DNA of 64,000 bases from Eutreptiella sp. 'Long Island Sound 2002' (GCA_964036045.1 OZ038384.1:20699000-20762999), one strand, 5' to 3'. Counted from the first letter of the stretch, positions 24,001 through 32,204 are shown. Program-made: numbers and translations. The notes: generated by a model from the sequence alone, not told the origin.

Positions 24001-24116
24001 ACATTGTGCATGGACTTTGGTGGTGTCGGGGAGCCTTGCCGCCACCAAATACCTCCCAACACCAAAAACATGACGCAGATGATGACATCGGGGGTAACCC
24101 GCATGGTGGCCGGCAT
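8980..24116 (-). CDS. EF-hand-containing lysophospholipid acyltransferase (LPCAT/LPEAT-type, PlsC fold), nine exons seen
   Basis: The product should transfer an acyl chain from acyl-CoA to a lysophospholipid in the ER membrane, as known for LPCAT/LPEAT enzymes. Exons (minus strand) are 24116-23879, 23249-22964, 21080-20990, 20111-19988, 19346-19226, 17155-16918, 15172-15075, 10755-10650 and 9081-8980. They add to 1404 nt (468 codons), and every phase agrees. Ordered features are an N-terminal hydrophobic segment, an EF-hand loop DKNGDGCIGKEE split by intron 1, three or four membrane segments, the NHTAMVE block, FVSRMEN...VDRSD, FPEGS with GSFEPG, an FKFPYKHFNPCW strand, and a VEVKWLDVY...EKDDAVLYANN block typical of the family C-terminal part. 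The catalytic HX4D box reads HTAMVE, so Asp is replaced by Glu. The EF-hand is N-terminal, whereas LPCATs usually carry it C-terminally; the join 22964/21080 rests on phase alone. The 3' end and stop codon were not found. The start at 24116 is the first ATG of the open frame. Confidence 0.75.
9514..9725 (-). pseudogene. Zinc-ribbon C-terminal fragment, possibly of a piggyBac-like transposase
   Basis: The minus frame ends at a stop at 9514 with basic PPRKMRQRMRQ followed by a Cys array: KCVLCC, VCGECEEHYCAEC, TC. A basic stretch followed by CxxC...CxxC...CxxC at the very C-terminus is how piggyBac transposases end. No DDE core can be read upstream, so this is at best a fragment. It lies inside the acyltransferase intron 9082-10649 and is in the same orientation. 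Confidence 0.35.
9880..9995. repeat. 87-bp spaced direct repeat
   Basis: AAGGGGACAAAATCAGAAGT occurs near 9886 and again near 9975, each beside a TTCTCGGGGG-containing stretch. The repeat is short and lies within an acyltransferase intron. Confidence 0.7.
10650..10755 (-). CDS. Acyltransferase gene exon 8: post-catalytic block
   Basis: The exon encodes MLCQFVNRVEVKWLDVYHP and then EKDDAVLYANNMQ, matching the conserved VEVxxLPVYxPSxxEKxDPxLYAxNV block after the catalytic domain in LPCAT/LPEAT. The bounds are TTTGCAAACAG and ATGCAG|GTATCT. The 4.3-kb intron before it holds the fold-back repeat arrays. Confidence 0.85.
11419..12025 (+). repeat. Degenerate short tandem array, forward orientation
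   Basis: Imperfect units of about 20-30 bp of the type TCAAAAGTCCGATGGGGTCC repeat more than 20 times. The same unit recurs in reverse orientation downstream, making a fold-back arrangement inside the 4.3-kb acyltransferase intron. ORFs here, such as 11440-11694, are repeat artefacts. Confidence 0.85.
12026..12900. other. Spacer between fold-back arrays
   Basis: This intron sequence has no gene. It contains three TCTACAA/CAGACAGTGTCT-like copies (near 12030, 12148 and 12165) and a C run of about 17 near 12711-12727. Confidence 0.5.
12903..13195 (-). repeat. Degenerate short tandem array, inverted orientation
   Basis: GACCCCATCGGACTTTTGAG-type units are the reverse complement of the 11419-12025 units. 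The two arrays could pair over several hundred bases in a transcript. Confidence 0.8.
13733..14045. repeat. Second fold-back of the same short unit
   Basis: Forward units (CTGATGGGGTCCTCAA, GATGGGGTATTCAAAAGTCC) run to about 13850. From there the units are reversed (GACCCTATCAGACTTTGGAA, ACCCCATCGGACTCTTGAG) to about 14045. The switch is almost without a spacer, so this would make a long hairpin. Confidence 0.8.
15075..15172 (-). CDS. Acyltransferase gene exon 7
   Basis: Between CACCCTGCAG and TTCAG|GTGGTG, 98 nt encode VQMACFKFPYKHFNPCWTG and a GGND...LLF tail. This is the strand after motif IV, where relatives have a PV-P-x-Y-x-N-x-W pattern. It enters in phase 0 and leaves in phase 2. Confidence 0.82.
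15385..15759 (-). CDS. Uncharacterised ORF inside an acyltransferase intron
   Basis: A minus-strand frame stays open for about 125 codons, from after a TAG at 15760-15762 (part of a possible CCCTTATAG acceptor) to a stop at 15385. It reads NIYANHEYTLQEAICVAIG, WDEVKEVLLRLA and ICILLEYEGFLIGVGS. Composition looks protein-like, not repetitive, but no family is recognised. It could be an exon of a nested gene, a mobile-element fragment, or an alternative exon of the acyltransferase gene, between whose exons 6 and 7 it lies. Confidence 0.3.
   Translation of the reverse strand, partial: HVGPSSVGLVLNIYANHEYTLQEAICVAIGAKTTWITRGGGLRASCTGTAFQVLKLLDFTSFADMELIAWDEVKEVLLRLATTPPPPIARICILLEYEGFLIGVGSKNDRWLRDQGGYKKSGSY
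16360..16560. repeat. Purine-rich simple sequence
   Basis: An irregular run of GGGGGAAATTGG-like words, with almost only G and A on the plus strand, lies in the acyltransferase intron between exons 6 and 7. The minus ORF through it is low complexity (Pro, Phe, Ser) and is not taken as a gene. Confidence 0.6.
16918..17155 (-). CDS. Acyltransferase gene exon 6: motifs II and III
   Basis: After acceptor TTCGCCACAG the exon encodes FVSRMENLAIPLFSG, then IRASDAILVDRSD (acyl-acceptor motif II), LQEIIRRAKDP, VMIFPEGSCNNQT (motif III; the usual FPEGT reads FPEGS) and FRFNRGSFEPGEP (motif IV). Donor CCG|GTATGC is phase 0. This is the clearest exon of the gene. Confidence 0.92.
17160..19220. other. 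Acyltransferase intron, no separate gene seen
   Basis: This is the 2.07-kb intron between exons 5 and 6. Several ORFs above 60 codons exist on both strands, but they overlap each other and have no motif. Confidence 0.5.
19226..19346 (-). CDS. Acyltransferase gene exon 5: HX4D box
   Basis: After acceptor GTGGCCACAG the exon encodes GFYKIKIYGSC and LLANHTAMVEVLVMYV, which is motif I of the PlsC fold with Glu in place of the catalytic Asp. The donor is CCCAG|GTTTGT, phase 2. Confidence 0.85.
19556..19645. repeat. (TACGTGTG)n microsatellite
   Basis: About ten copies of the 8-bp unit TACGTGTG, ending in GTGTGTGTATT, lie in the intron between acyltransferase exons 4 and 5. Confidence 0.9.
19988..20111 (-). 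CDS. Acyltransferase gene exon 4: membrane segments
   Basis: The exon lies between CTCTGTAG and G|GTATGT. It encodes ITTFLVAVVSLNIMTLV, a short polar turn with NPRWFQFWGY, and TTTFWIYCIMFSL. Two membrane-embedded helices fit. It enters in phase 0 and leaves in phase 1, so its last G joins GC of the next exon as Gly. Confidence 0.72.
20786..20835. repeat. GGTGTGGGT minisatellite
   Basis: GGTGTGGGT is repeated four to five times, with degenerate copies to about 20960, in the intron between acyltransferase exons 3 and 4. Confidence 0.8.
20990..21080 (-). CDS. Acyltransferase gene exon 3: family N-terminal motif and membrane helix
   Basis: The acceptor TTTGTGCAG and donor GGG|GTATGT bound 91 nt encoding YDTPLKGWYEVTKTVLM followed by a hydrophobic stretch with LLRFLMG. 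This matches the N-terminal membrane region that precedes the catalytic domain in LPCAT/LPEAT proteins. The exon enters in phase 2 and leaves in phase 0. Confidence 0.7.
21985..22140. repeat. CCCGTTTT-rich palindromic repeat, copy 1
   Basis: TTAACCCGTTTT and AAACGGG words alternate. CCCGTTTTCC at 22025-22034 pairs perfectly with GGAAAACGGG at 22039-22048 around a TGAA loop. The TTTTCAGCCAAATAAAACG block is repeated at 25805-25845, so this is a dispersed element rather than a local event. Confidence 0.75.
22203..22445. repeat. 31-bp tandem repeat, about eight copies
   Basis: The unit resembles TTTCCTGGTGGCCTCTGGAT plus GGCTGCTGTTA. Copies differ by point changes, and one is shortened (near 22325). 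It lies in the intron between acyltransferase exons 2 and 3. The overlapping minus ORF is a translation of the repeat. Confidence 0.85.
22964..23249 (-). CDS. Acyltransferase gene exon 2: EF-hand second half and membrane helix
   Basis: The acceptor CACACAAG precedes two bases that complete the Gly codon, giving the uninterrupted 12-residue loop DKNGDGCIGKEE with Asp1, Asn3, Asp5, Gly6, Ile8 and Glu12 in canonical places. A hydrophobic helix, YVGIYVFFLMVIQFILFIY, lies near the end. Donor AG|GTGCAT is phase 2. Confidence 0.65.
23879..24116 (-). CDS. Acyltransferase gene exon 1: start, membrane anchor, first half of EF-hand
   Basis: The exon starts at an ATG (a second in-frame ATG lies 12 nt later) and encodes a hydrophobic run, VIICVMFLVLGGIWW, then a soluble segment ending HDLFIELDKN. 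Donor G|GTGTGT follows at 23878, phase 1. Upstream exons are possible; the only evidence for this start is the open frame. Confidence 0.55.
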
Positions 24117-25790
24117 GTCGCTTGGAAGGATGCAAGAAGATTTGGGTTTCGTGGCGTGTCCACAAAGCGCACAACGCCATGCACGACAGCCTTAGACAAG
24201 TGTTTTGACACATATCTCATGATCCTTGGAATCGGCCGGCATGTGTGACGAGCGTTCGGTAAACCACCCGGAATGTCAGATTGCCGTAGCCCCTTTGCGT
24301 GAGTTCGACGTAGGACTTGGACAAACCGCACGCACAATCAATTTGCATCTTCAAAGGACAAGTGGGCCGTGGGCTGCTTTGGGAGCGAGCGCATTAAATG
24401 GTGGGCGAAAGCAAGGCCAGGCGATGCTTGGCGCACCCAACGTACTACAGTAGCTCCCAGATCGCCCCTGCCAAACGCCAATCCACGCCCCTAACCACCT
24501 CATGGGTGGTATCCCCTTCACACTGCCACACATTGAATCCAAATCGGTGCAGGTCGATTTTCCAAAAAAAAGAGCAGATGCACACTAACCACAAGCCTAT
24601 ATGTAGGTGACTAGGGGAGGAAGTGGCATGGAACGAGAAGATCAAAGCACAAGTTAGGAGTGGTCCTCACTTGGGGAAGGGTGTTCCAGTAAATTGCCGA
24701 CTGCACTCCCCCACCACTCCCTCAAAAGCGGGAAAAAATCTTAATTTCCGGGGACTTGTTGCAAACGTCTTTTTTCGACCTCGGAGAGTAGAAACCACCA
24801 AACTCCCTACATCTCAAGGGCGAGATTTCCAAGATACAAAAAGGCTATGAGAGTTGGGGAGCCCGTTCATGAAGCCACCGTGACAAAGCCCCAACCGCTA
24901 GCTTCATGACTTTGGGGGTTGCATGCACGGCCATTTTGCCATACTCCATTGGACATGGATATGTGTGTCCAAGAATTCCGGTTTGGTCTTTTTTTTTTTG
25001 CACCTTTTCCACCTTCTACCAGCACGAAGCAACACACCTCTGATTCTTACTAATGACACAAGAGCCTTTCTTAATTCTTAATTCTTACGTTGTGGCACGT
25101 ATGTAAGGAAAAACATTTCAAGTGAAAGGCGTGGCAATGTCTGTGCCGGTGCTAGGCCAATAGAACTCTCTACCATTATGCCCCCCAACATGTGTAAAAG
25201 TCCAAGATATCGCAGTTCGGCCCATTTTTGACGAAACCGGATCCCAGGGTGCCTCAAGGGATTTTCATATCTACTCGCAATTGGCCCGCGCAAATGCGCG
25301 GGATAGGGTGATTTGCCGAACTCCGAGCGTTTTGGTAGGGAGGGGCCAGGGCTATGCGATGCGAATAGAGGCCCAAGTGGCGCCGCAAAACTCGGTCCCT
25401 CGGGCGCAAAACCGCACCCCCACACGGGAATAAATGGGCATCCACCTCCCTGGTGCCTTTGGGGCAAGTTTGCATAGGGCTTCTGCGTCGTAGGGTAAGT
25501 CGAGATTGGCTAAGTAGGGCATGGCTAAGATATACGTGTGGACATACAGGATCTACCCACATTCACCTTCCCCAACCTGTGCCCCCCGGGTGCTCAAATG
25601 TGACGGCTCATAAAAAGAGCTAGACGAATATTTCCCCGCCACTGCTTCACGTACAGGGTCCCCATGGCCATAGAATTGTGGTGTGCGCTCGGTGGCGGGG
25701 AAATCCACGGTTCAATTTTTGCCCCCCCGGCGCCATTCCCCCTCTCCCTCCTAGTCTGCTGGTGCATTCCCAGACCCCTGCCGGACCTGT
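24117..25790. other. Intergenic stretch without a supported gene
   Basis: This is the region 5' of the acyltransferase gene. No TATA box or other promoter element stands out. Short ORFs on both strands lack motifs. Confidence 0.4.
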
Positions 25791-25850
25791 GGACAGGTTA
25801 ACCCGTTTTTCAGCCAAATAAAACGAACTATTAACCCGTTTTTAATGTAA
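25790..25850. repeat. CCCGTTTT-type repeat, copy 2
   Basis: GGACAGGTTAACCCGTTTTT and CAGCCAAATAAAACG repeat the 21990-22120 sequence in the same order. Confidence 0.75.
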
Positions 25851-25997
25851 TAGGCAATGCACGGCAGCGCAACAAAACTCTTCAGGACTGCATTCGAGGC
25901 TGTCAACAGAAAAACATGTGCATCATGTGTTCTACCATAGTGATTGTGTCACACGCCGTTGACTTGTCCCTGTATGTCTACGCGAAGGCCTACGCGC

Positions 25998-26792
25998 TAC
26001 AGTAAAATGTCCAATAATGTCCCAGACAAAATCAAGCCATTCGGGACATTACGAGACTTCGGTGCCGGCCATTTGGGACATTATGAGACTTTGCCATATG
26101 GGCACCGTTTGGGACCATTCGGGACATTACGAGACTTTTTCCTGGGACATTACAAGACTTTGTGGAAATTTTTTCTTCGGGTGCTTCGCGCCCCCCCCCC
26201 CTTGAAACTTCCAAAAATTGTCTTCGGGCGCTTCGCGCCCCCCCCCCTTACTTGAAAGCTGGAAAAATTTTCTTCCGGGCGCGTTGCGCCCGTCCTCCCT
26301 GGTTGACCTCATCATTGTGAAATTCCTTAAAAAACAAAAACAACAAATACCATTCCCAATGTAATATAAGTACAAACATCCAAAACATGAATTTCGCAAA
26401 TTGAAGTCAGATGCGGTGCAGGCAGGCTGAGAATTTAACTTTTTCGTTGAACCCACGGTGCGCAGAAATGTGCTCAGAGATCGCTCAGATCGCTCGCCCA
26501 TCGCTGCTCAGGCCAATTGCTGCTGAAAATCGGCATCGGCGAGTGCATAACTCCCCATCTTCCCGTGCGATGACCGGAAGTGAACTGAGGTCTGCCAAGT
26601 CGTACCCCAGCGCGCTCGCCGCTAGGGTACTCCCTCTCAACAGAATGCGCGCAAACCAACAGTTGGAATATTCATTTGGGACATGAGAAGACTTGTCCCA
26701 AGACTTCAAAATCATAAGTCTTGGGACATTATCCAGACCATTTGGGACATTAAGAGACTTTTTTCTGGGACATTATTGGACATTTTACTGTA
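25998..26792. mobile_element. Tc1/mariner-type MITE with CAGT ends and TA target duplication
   Basis: The left end TACAGTAAAATGTCC continues as AATAATGTCCCAG. The right end is its exact reverse complement, CTGGGACATTATT then GGACATTTTACTGTA, giving perfect inverted ends of about 28 bp flanked by TA. Inside, GGGACATTACGAGACTT words repeat toward both ends in inverted order. The 790-bp body has no transposase. CAGT termini with TA duplications are typical of Tc1/mariner and pogo elements. The interior includes two GGGCGCTTCGCGCCC-like palindromes with C runs. Confidence 0.85.
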
Positions 26793-27236
26793 TTTGTACT
26801 TAGCCATTCCCACTGGAAAATCGAAGTCTCCCGAGGGACGACAGGGGACGTAGGGAAGGCGAGGGCAATGCACAAGACACAAGGGACAAGAGACAAGAAG
26901 CAACCTCCCTTGGGTCAGGTGCATTGCCGGAGCCTTCCTGCACGTCTCGAAAAAAAGGACGCGCGTACTCGCCCGTACTCGATCCATGCAGTATCTGCGT
27001 GCAAGTCTGTTCCTGCTTTGCCACATCATATCTTTTATATAATCGTTCCCATCTACTCTAGTGTACCAAATACAAGCCCCTGTTCTCTTATTTATTTTTG
27101 GTGTTTTGAGCCGGCCCTGGTCTCCTATTGGGAACCTGGTCACCGATCCGAGGCTTGGTCGGTTCGATTCTTGCTGGCCCCAAACCTTGACGCGCTGTGC
27201 TGCGTTGCGCTGCGTTGATCGATCTGGCGATCGCAG

Positions 27237-27618
27237 CGCAACGTCTGGCGAATCGGGGCAAGTATTGCGCGACAGCTCTGTCAAGCTTGTAAAGTATGAG
27301 CGCGCTAAGGAGGAGGCATCCACTCTCGTGAATGCACAAGCATCACAAGATGTTGCTTCCTCAAGCTCAAGTGACCTTGCCCGACCCCCCGCCAATGTGG
27401 CCCCAAAGCCAAAACCAAAGCCAAGTCCTAGACTTGGTAGAGGCAAGCCCAAGCCATGGGCTATGGGTTCCATGGCACCTATCAATCACCACTTCTCTCC
27501 CTTGCCGGAGTTGCCTCCGCTTCCTCCCGGATTCATATTGCCTCCGGATGCATTTGCTTCTTTTTCCCAAGGTCCCGTGCAAGATGAGAACTCCGCCAAG
27601 CGGCCGAGGTTGATGTAG
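27237..27618 (+). CDS. 3' terminal exon of an unidentified gene
   Basis: After a possible acceptor, GGCGATCGCAG, the frame reads 127 codons to a TAG. An N-terminal mixed-charge helix (KLVKYERAKEEASTLV) is followed by a Pro-rich tail with KPKPKPSPRLGRGKPKP and a C-terminal basic KRPRLM. The sequence has protein-like codon structure, and the opposite strand is less convincing. No family is recognised. The basic end could be a nuclear localisation signal. The upstream exons were not found; the mariner-type MITE ends 440 bp before it. Confidence 0.4.
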
Positions 27619-28876
27619 TTTCACGAATCGTTATTTCTTGTGTCGTTGCTCATGCATTGCATGCTTGGTTGCTCGTCTCTCCTTCGGTGACAACCCGGTC
27701 TCTTGTTAGGAACCCGGTTGCCAACATGAGGTGCGCGTGCAAGGCCTCCGAAAACCCACCCCGGTCTCTTCTTAGTCACCGGTCTTATATTTGGTACGCT
27801 AGAGTAACATCTAACAGGGAGCGGAGAAATTTGCTCAAAATTTGAACCATGTGCCTGTTAAATGGCCAGCATCAAAGAAGAAAATGAAAATACACTCGTA
27901 CCATATGTACCAATTGTGCTGTACCATTTGACGGTGACCGCGATTGGTTTGGTATGCGAGCGTCCGCGGCCACCAACGAATGGCCTTCGCTCGGGAGGGG
28001 CGAGCAACACGAGCTTTCGCGACGACGTGTCATTGTGCAAACGTTTTTCAAAATTGCAGTTCCAAAGTTCATGGAAATACGATGATGAACTTTGCACCAC
28101 GTAGAGAGAACGGCGGATTTGTGCGACAAAACCGCATGCGATGGACATTTGCCCAAGCTCCGCATTCAACAAACTAAACGTTTTCTGTGCCACGCAACAC
28201 CTTTGATTCCTTCTCTTTGTTTATGCCTTTGCCCCTTCAGTGTGCTTGTCTCAATGACCTCGTCCCAAACGTTGAATCGCTCGCCAATCATTACCCCTAC
28301 CCTCCGTAGCCCCATCGTGGCCTCTCTTTCTCCTTCGATTTACCCATTATATGGCGACATGTTTGGGAGAAACAAATGTGAATACATGTATATCCATCCG
28401 GCTTCGGGAGTCACAAAATGGATCACGAGATGACACGATGCTAAACCATCTTGATAGCAACAATTTCGAACCGCACTTCGACCACGGAGAAAAGGGTATC
28501 TCATGGACGAGTTCAATTTCACCGGACGAAACATCAAGAGTTTATACGACGGACAGCGTTTCAAAATTTCATTCCCTTAACAGGAGTCTTTTGAGGAAAG
28601 TGGGCGGCGTGAATGCTTTGAGAGGAGAAGGATTTACCCCAATACGATAGGATTTACCCCATTTTAATGTAAAAGTGCATGTGAAGAACGTTGCACGTTC
28701 ATTGTGAGAGGTCATGAATCGACACGAAGAGTTCCGTTTGGCGACCGCACCATCTTAGGGAATCTACACACCATGGAATCCATTTTGTGTGGCTAACGCG
28801 CCCCACACAACGCGTTTGCAAGCTGGACACTTTCGTTGCGGCACCAATATTTCGTGGGCAAGAGACGCCGAGCAAT
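27619..28876. other. Intergenic stretch before the RUN gene
   Basis: Words such as GGAACC(T/C)GGT(C/T) with TCTCTTGTTAG occur three times (27120, 27700, 27765), indicating a small repeat. A plus frame at about 28250-28430, after a CTTTGCCCCTTCAG acceptor-like site, contains MFGRNKCEYMYIHPASG and could be an extra 5' exon, but no motif supports it. Confidence 0.35.
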
Positions 28877-29206
28877 ATGAAAAAGACGACGTCGTTCTCT
28901 CTATGGAGTGGCCTACAAATGGTCACGGGAAGTAGATCTAGAATAAAGCACGGAGAGTTCTTCCACCCCCCGCCCGCGCCTATGTTGAAACATACCCGAA
29001 AAGGAGTCACAGAACAATTGAGAGAAGCAATGCTCATGCTCACTAATGCTAATGAGCAAGGGCTTGTGCTCAACGGTGACGTGCCTGGAGTCTACCTTTT
29101 GGTGCAATCTCTCGAGGCTATTCTCGGATACCGACTTCATGCACATTGCACGGTCTGGGATTTTGTGCGGAGCTCTGCCGATACGATGGCGGAAGACGAC
29201 GTTCAG
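28877..29206 (+). CDS. RUN gene exon 1
   Basis: The exon has 110 codons from ATG to donor CAG|GTCGAA. It carries the first half of the RUN domain, including the segment before the conserved Trp. An alternative donor, TTT|GTGCGG, in the same phase would shorten it by about 12 codons. Confidence 0.6.
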
Positions 29207-32204
29207 GTCGAAGCCCCTCACCAACACCAGCTGTAAAAGTTGCTATACCCAAGTGGCCGGAGAAGCCGATGAACACCTTGGCGGTTGTCGTCAAAGGTGT
29301 CAAAGGCGACGAAGGCAACAGGCGTTTCTTGATGGGAACTAATGTGGGCGGGTGTTGTTTGCTGTAATTCTTGTCATATCATGTGTGGCCGACGAATTGA
29401 ATGCGTATTTCACTGTTCAATGCTCTGTTGCAACCAAGTGTAGATCTCCTCTTCTGGGACAATTTAATGTCGTTGCCCTATGGGGTCGTAAAACTACAGT
29501 ACACACATGGATCTCTTCAGCTTTTGCTTTGTGTAACCCGATGAAGCGCGGGTCTTGATTATGGAGACGGTGTGCCTATGCGGTCCAAGTTCTAGCGTTT
29601 CATTGTTGGTCGTCGCAGTCCCCGCTCATGACAGTGCCCTTCCCTCGGCCTAGGAAATTTGGTCCTATTTGTTTCTCTCGCTAACGTGGCGTGTTGCGGT
29701 GTTGTTAGACGTGTTTGATATGCATTTCCCTTCATTTCCCTTCCACGGAAATACTTACCCACGATTGCGGCTACCATCGTTGTTTGTCGCTAGATGACAA
29801 AAGTTATGCCGTTTATGCCAAACCCTACGCCGCCATCTTTTTTTTTTTTGCGAAAGAATCTCCTTTGTTGCACCACTGTGTCATGGGAAGCGAGGGCTAA
29901 GTATGGTAGTGATGCACAATCAACTTGAAATAAGAGGACGTCGAGTATCGGGCATCCTCGGGCAATTGAATCGGAATTAATGTCCGGCAGTCAGACGACA
30001 CCGAACTCCACTAGAGTTGTGTGGGGACGTGATATTATAGATTCACGTTGACGTGTCCATTGTGATCCACGCATGAATATTTGCAGGTGTATGCCAACGT
30101 TAGATCGGAGGAGCAAGTGAGTGCCGTTTCACAAGCGCTTTGGTCGAAGAACATTAGCAGGGGCAGCGCGGCGTTCCGAAACAAACAGCAAACGCGTTTG
30201 TGGATAATGTTGTCCCTCAACACGCATTGCTTGTACGACGCCTTGGCGTCGTTGCAGCGACACAGCGTCACCCAACGGTATTACGCGGAGAGCGCCGTAT
30301 TGGTTGTCTCCGATCCACAAAACTCGTTCCTCTTTTCGTCGTTGTACGAGTTGAATTCGATGAATTTTGAGTTGGTGACGTCCGACGTGGACCGCTTTGA
30401 GTTCGATTTCTTCGAAGACAAACTTGAGGTTGAGGAAAAGCCTCCCTTCAACGGGCGCGCACCACCCGCTACTGCACCCGCAGCGCCGGAGCCCCCCACC
30501 GACGCGGCCGCGTCAAGCGACCTTGCAACACAACGTGCGGATGAGGTCCCGTGGCATCGCAACAAAGCCGCTCGGAACGCAATATTGTTTTCGGTGACAT
30601 CGGCAGCCACCGCGACGGTTGCGGCTGTAGCAATCACTGCTGCACGGGCCAGCGCCATTACACATGGTGGCCAAATGCCCTCCTCGTTCGATCCAAACAA
30701 AGTATTTGAGATTCCCGATGACGTGGTGGCCATGCGCATTCCCAAGAAGGCCGCCCCCCGGCCAAAGAAGGGTCGCGTGCGTTGTAGCTCCAACGAGCAT
30801 GGTAGCAAGGCGCATAAGGACAAGAGAAGAGCGAGTCAGCGGTCCAAGTCCGAGGTGGTTGGACCAGTCAACGATTTCCCAACTTTGGTCGCGAGCGAAT
30901 CCGAAAGCCACATGAGCAACCTAAGTAGCCCATTGGGATCCCCTCGGGAGAATGGGACTTCACGCAGCACCAGTCCCGGGAGCGCGATCCACTCAGACGC
31001 GCGTAGCGATGTGCAATCGTTGAGGGACGAGCGTGCGAATACCCCTGGGAGCCCCGAGGTGACCGCGCCGGATGCGTTTGCCATTGCTGTGCCGGTGGCC
31101 GCGCGCGAGTCGGAGGATGGAAAGTTTGATAGATGTCGTGGCAAAGAGTACGTTGCTAACGCGGTGCCTGCGACACATTCCGCCACCGTTGAGGATACAC
31201 ATGGTGAACCGACACCGACACCGGTGGAGGATGTGCCTGCGGCAAGCACAACCTTGCCCGATGCCACACCCTTGCCCGATGCCACACCCTTGCCCGATGC
31301 CACACCCTTGCCCGATGCCACACCCTTGCCCGACGCCACACCCGATGCCACACCTTTGCCTGACGTCGAGTGCAAACACCGCGAGAACCGCTCTCCTTTT
31401 GACGAGGCTCCACAACAGCCAATCGTGCTACCCACTGCACCTGACCGCAAGCCCTCCTTCACGGTGGACTCTGACGGGGACGAGTGGCCGAACCCTGTTG
31501 TCGGGCCCGTTGCTAGTGGCGGTGCCAGTGAGGGGCATTGGCGGGATTCGACACAGAGCACACCCCGCAGGGCAAGCGAGTCCCAATGTGGATCCCAAGA
31601 CCTTGGCGCGTTTGCAGATGTCCCGTACGAATTTAAAGATCCCGATGACGAGTTGGGCCCCGCAAACGCCCCTCGGCCACCGCAGCAGCCGCCGGCCCAG
31701 CCTCACGTGCAACCGCATATGCACGCGTCGGCAGTTGATCACATTTCGTCCGCGAGTCATGACAGTTTGTCGATGTCAGAGGCGGCCCCGGTCACGATCC
31801 CGGTTGGTGACCTTGATACCGCCGGGTTAGCATCGATGCTGAGTAGTAGCCCACTGTTGGCCCGCACATCGCCTGCACTTAAGCATATCACCTTGCCGTT
31901 GATTGACAAGGCCCGGGCGGCTGCCGCCTCTGGCGCCGAAGGGGACGTGCAGCTGCTGGCGGCACTGGAGCAAGTGATGCAGCGTGTGGGCAACATGTAC
32001 TCGGAGGTGTACCACCGCGTCGCGGACAGTCATGGCGTGGTGCCCGAAGTAGAGGTTGTAGACGACCAGTCCCCAAAAGCCCATTTGGACAAGGTTTCTT
32101 CCTCATCGGGTAGCTTGCTATCGTTCCTCTCCCAACATGTTTTCGGCTTCTGTCGTGTCTGCCCCTGCTTCCATGTGCCCCTGCATCCTGCAGCCTGTCC
32201 CTGA
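28877..32204 (+). CDS. RUN-domain protein, two exons
   Basis: Exon 1 (28877-29206) and exon 2 (30087-32204) rejoin in phase 0 and give 815 residues. The RUN domain is split by the 880-bp intron: exon 1 has TEQLREAMLMLTNANEQG, GVYLLVQSLEAILGYRL and the conserved Trp in TVWDF; exon 2 has RLWIMLSLNTHCLYDAL, YYAESAVLVVSDP and LYELNSMNFELV, the second half. RUN domains bind Rab/Rap-type small GTPases and act in membrane traffic. The rest is disordered and rich in Ser, Pro, Ala and acid, with five PDATPL repeats, a predicted helix near the end (LLAALEQVMQRVGNMYSEV) and a Cys-rich tail. The start is an ATG; the splice sites are TTCAG|GTCGAA and ATTTGCAG|GTG. The last 40 codons may be intron read-through, since AAG|GTTTCT at about 32092 could be a donor. 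Confidence 0.65.
30087..32204 (+). CDS. RUN gene exon 2
   Basis: A 705-codon open frame starts after acceptor ATATTTGCAG. It begins with the second half of the RUN domain and then runs into a long low-complexity tail. Its length and even codon use make it the best single ORF of the left half of the window. Confidence 0.75.
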   Translation: MYANVRSEEQVSAVSQALWSKNISRGSAAFRNKQQTRLWIMLSLNTHCLYDALASLQRHSVTQRYYAESAVLVVSDPQNSFLFSSLYELNSMNFELVTSDVDRFEFDFFEDKLEVEEKPPFNGRAPPATAPAAPEPPTDAAASSDLATQRADEVPWHRNKAARNAILFSVTSAATATVAAVAITAARASAITHGGQMPSSFDPNKVFEIPDDVVAMRIPKKAAPRPKKGRVRCSSNEHGSKAHKDKRRASQRSKSEVVGPVNDFPTLVASESESHMSNLSSPLGSPRENGTSRSTSPGSAIHSDARSDVQSLRDERANTPGSPEVTAPDAFAIAVPVAARESEDGKFDRCRGKEYVANAVPATHSATVEDTHGEPTPTPVEDVPAASTTLPDATPLPDATPLPDATPLPDATPLPDATPDATPLPDVECKHRENRSPFDEAPQQPIVLPTAPDRKPSFTVDSDGDEWPNPVVGPVASGGASEGHWRDSTQSTPRRASESQCGSQDLGAFADVPYEFKDPDDELGPANAPRPPQQPPAQPHVQPHMHASAVDHISSASHDSLSMSEAAPVTIPVGDLDTAGLASMLSSSPLLARTSPALKHITLPLIDKARAAAASGAEGDVQLLAALEQVMQRVGNMYSEVYHRVADSHGVVPEVEVVDDQSPKAHLDKVSSSSGSLLSFLSQHVFGFCRVCPCFHVPLHPAACP
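31254..31365 (+). repeat. 18-bp in-frame tandem repeat coding PDATPL
   Basis: TTGCCCGATGCCACACCC is repeated five times, with a shortened sixth and seventh copy. The period is a multiple of three, so copy changes would keep the frame. It lies in the disordered tail of the RUN protein. Confidence 0.9.

Noticed and set aside
30281-31561. Minus-strand ORFs of 180 and 241 codons
   Set aside because: They are antisense to the RUN gene exon 2, and their Gly-Val-Ala-Ser repeats are the reverse of the PDATPL array.
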